From JAPUDS01 sp050258575 (GTDB taxonomy: Bacteria > Patescibacteriota > Saccharimonadia > Saccharimonadales > Saccharimonadaceae), in the NCBI GenBank assembly GCA_050258575.1, contig JBLMYZ010000014.1, forward strand, positions 1-6,609: 6,609 nt of DNA, written 5' to 3'. The notes beneath the pieces were generated by a model that saw only the letters and a list, made by a program, of their open reading frames with translations, did no database searches and was not told the DNA's origin. Positions 5,517 to 6,609 of this stretch are shown here, piece by piece. Within the stretch, counting starts at the first letter, position 1; each line of letters starts with the position of its first letter. The translations under genes and the position numbers were made by a program.

Positions 5517-6609
5517 ATGTTTGTTGATACAGCGGTTGTTTCTGTTCGGGCTGGAAAAGGCGGCGATGGTGTCGTTAGCTTCCGGCATGAGAAATTTGTC
5601 GACAAAGGCGGCCCGGATGGCGGCGACGGTGGGCGCGGGGGCGATGTTGTGTTTGAAGCCAGTGACAACGTCAATACGTTGGCTGATTTTCGGATGCGCC
5701 AAGAACTCAAAGCTTCGAACGGTCAGAGCGGTGGCAAGCGTAAAATGCATGGCAGAAACGGCGATGATTTACTTGTAAAAGTACCGGTTGGTACGGTCGT
5801 GCAGCGTGACGGTGTGACGATAGCTGACTTGGTTGAAAACGGACAGCAAGCGGTTGTCGCCCGAGGTGGTGACGGCGGGTTTGGTAACGCGCATTTTAAA
5901 AGCTCGACGCGTCAGGCACCGCGTGTGGCGGAGCTCGGTGAAAAAGGCGATGAGTTTGAAGCTGCGTTAGAGCTGAAGTTGCTGGCTGATGTTGGTTTGG
6001 TTGGGTTTCCGAACGCAGGCAAATCAACCTTTCTGAGCGTGGTGACAAACGCCAAGCCAGAGATTGCCGACTATGAGTTTACAACTCTGACGCCAAACCT
6101 TGGCGTGGCTGATGTCGACGGTACGAGCTTGCTGTTGGCAGATATTCCGGGGCTTATAGAGGGTGCGTCAGAAGGAAAAGGGCTGGGCGACGCGTTTTTG
6201 AAACATATTGAACGCACGGCGGTCATTTTGCATTTTGTCGATGCATACCGCGAGGATCCGCGGGAGGCGTATTTGACGATACGCCGTGAACTTGAGCAGT
6301 ACAGTCCGATACTGACGGAGTTGCCAGAAGTCGTGGCGCTCACAAAGGTAGAAGGTTTCGACCCTGAGCTGCTCGACATGCAAAAAGCGGCGCTCGCAGA
6401 AGCGTTACCGCCAGGCCAGTCGGTATTTGCCGTGTCCTCGTCGGCTAGTGTTGGGTTGACCGAGCTGTTGCGCGAGCTAGCGCGTGTTGTTCGTGACGCA
6501 CGACAACGCGAAGCGGTGGCGATAGCCGAGGAGCAGGATGATATTCCAACGATCTCGTTGTCTGACGCCGAAACAGCCGAGGGCTGGAGTGTCGAGAAAA
6601 CTGACAAGG
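5517..6609 (+). CDS. obg: Obg/CgtA-family GTPase, 3' end missing
   Basis: Obg is a ribosome-associated GTPase for late large-subunit assembly and stress signalling. The 364 visible residues start at an ATG giving MFVDTAVVSVRAGKGGDGVV. The Gly-rich Obg fold covers about 1-157, with FRHEKFVDKGGPDGGDGGRG at 22-41. The G domain follows: G1 GFPNAGKST (163-171), G2 in FTTLTPNLG (188-196), G3 DIPGLIEGA (209-217) and G5 AVSSSASVG (305-313). The G4 position reads TKVE (276-279) in VVALTKVEGFD, where Obg normally has NKxD; this could change base recognition. After about 331 comes an acidic linker and the beginning of the lineage's C-terminal domain (ISLSDAETAEGWSVEKTDK), cut by the window end. No stop is reached. 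The start is secure from the family pattern, although no Shine-Dalgarno precedes it; the promoter abuts the ATG. It is separated from the LysM-CHAP gene by 44 bp. Confidence 0.95.
   Translation, partial: MFVDTAVVSVRAGKGGDGVVSFRHEKFVDKGGPDGGDGGRGGDVVFEASDNVNTLADFRMRQELKASNGQSGGKRKMHGRNGDDLLVKVPVGTVVQRDGVTIADLVENGQQAVVARGGDGGFGNAHFKSSTRQAPRVAELGEKGDEFEAALELKLLADVGLVGFPNAGKSTFLSVVTNAKPEIADYEFTTLTPNLGVADVDGTSLLLADIPGLIEGASEGKGLGDAFLKHIERTAVILHFVDAYREDPREAYLTIRRELEQYSPILTELPEVVALTKVEGFDPELLDMQKAALAEALPPGQSVFAVSSSASVGLTELLRELARVVRDARQREAVAIAEEQDDIPTISLSDAETAEGWSVEKTDK

Noticed and set aside
6071..6607. A 178-residue Ser-rich minus-strand frame opposite obg
   Set aside because: It is a shadow of the obg coding frame: Ser-rich low-complexity translation with no domain, while the plus strand has all Obg motifs.

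Overview
The window reads as a chromosomal, vertically inherited stretch of a Candidate Phyla Radiation bacterium, most probably Saccharibacteria (TM7). The evidence is the set of protein types: an FtsA/PilM-like actin ATPase coupled to a one-TM protein with a baseplate-J-like outer part, a LysM-CHAP protein with a YSYGYCTWYVYNRR-type active site, and an Obg with a non-canonical G4 motif. I assign the lineage from remembered family resemblance, not from a search. TGA is used as a normal stop, which argues against the TGA=Gly code of Gracilibacteria and SR1. Every convincing gene is on the + strand. No IS element, phage gene, CRISPR array, tRNA or rRNA was seen.

Layout. Bases 2-937 hold the 3' part of an FtsA/PilM-like actin-fold ATPase. 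It overlaps by ATGA with 934-2544, a 536-residue protein with a soluble N-terminal domain, an acidic linker, one membrane helix and a large extracytoplasmic part. That gene overlaps ruvX (2528-2944), which in turn overlaps mltG (2934-4103). These four genes have no gaps and are almost certainly one operon with translational coupling. A roughly 260-300 bp leader region follows, with a clear sigma70-type promoter (TTGACT-17-TACTAT) lying over a small inverted repeat. It precedes a LysM-LysM-CHAP cell-wall hydrolase (to 5472) whose true start is uncertain: a TTG without a Shine-Dalgarno, or an upstream in-frame ATT with a good one. A 44-bp gap holds an extended -10 box so close to the next ATG that the obg mRNA would be leaderless. 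The obg gene (5517 to the window end) is cut off within its C-terminal domain.

How the genes fit together. Most of the window concerns the cell envelope. MltG cuts nascent glycan strands at the membrane, the LysM-CHAP protein binds peptidoglycan and probably cleaves its peptides, and the ATPase/membrane-protein pair looks like a cytoplasmic actin-like motor or scaffold with a transmembrane partner. RuvX (nucleic-acid processing) and Obg (ribosome assembly) are housekeeping genes. I found no defence or mobile system. The points most worth a second look are the Obg G4 motif TKVE in place of NKxD, the leaderless obg promoter, the possible ATT start and structured leader of the LysM-CHAP gene, and the uncharacterised ATPase/membrane-protein pair.
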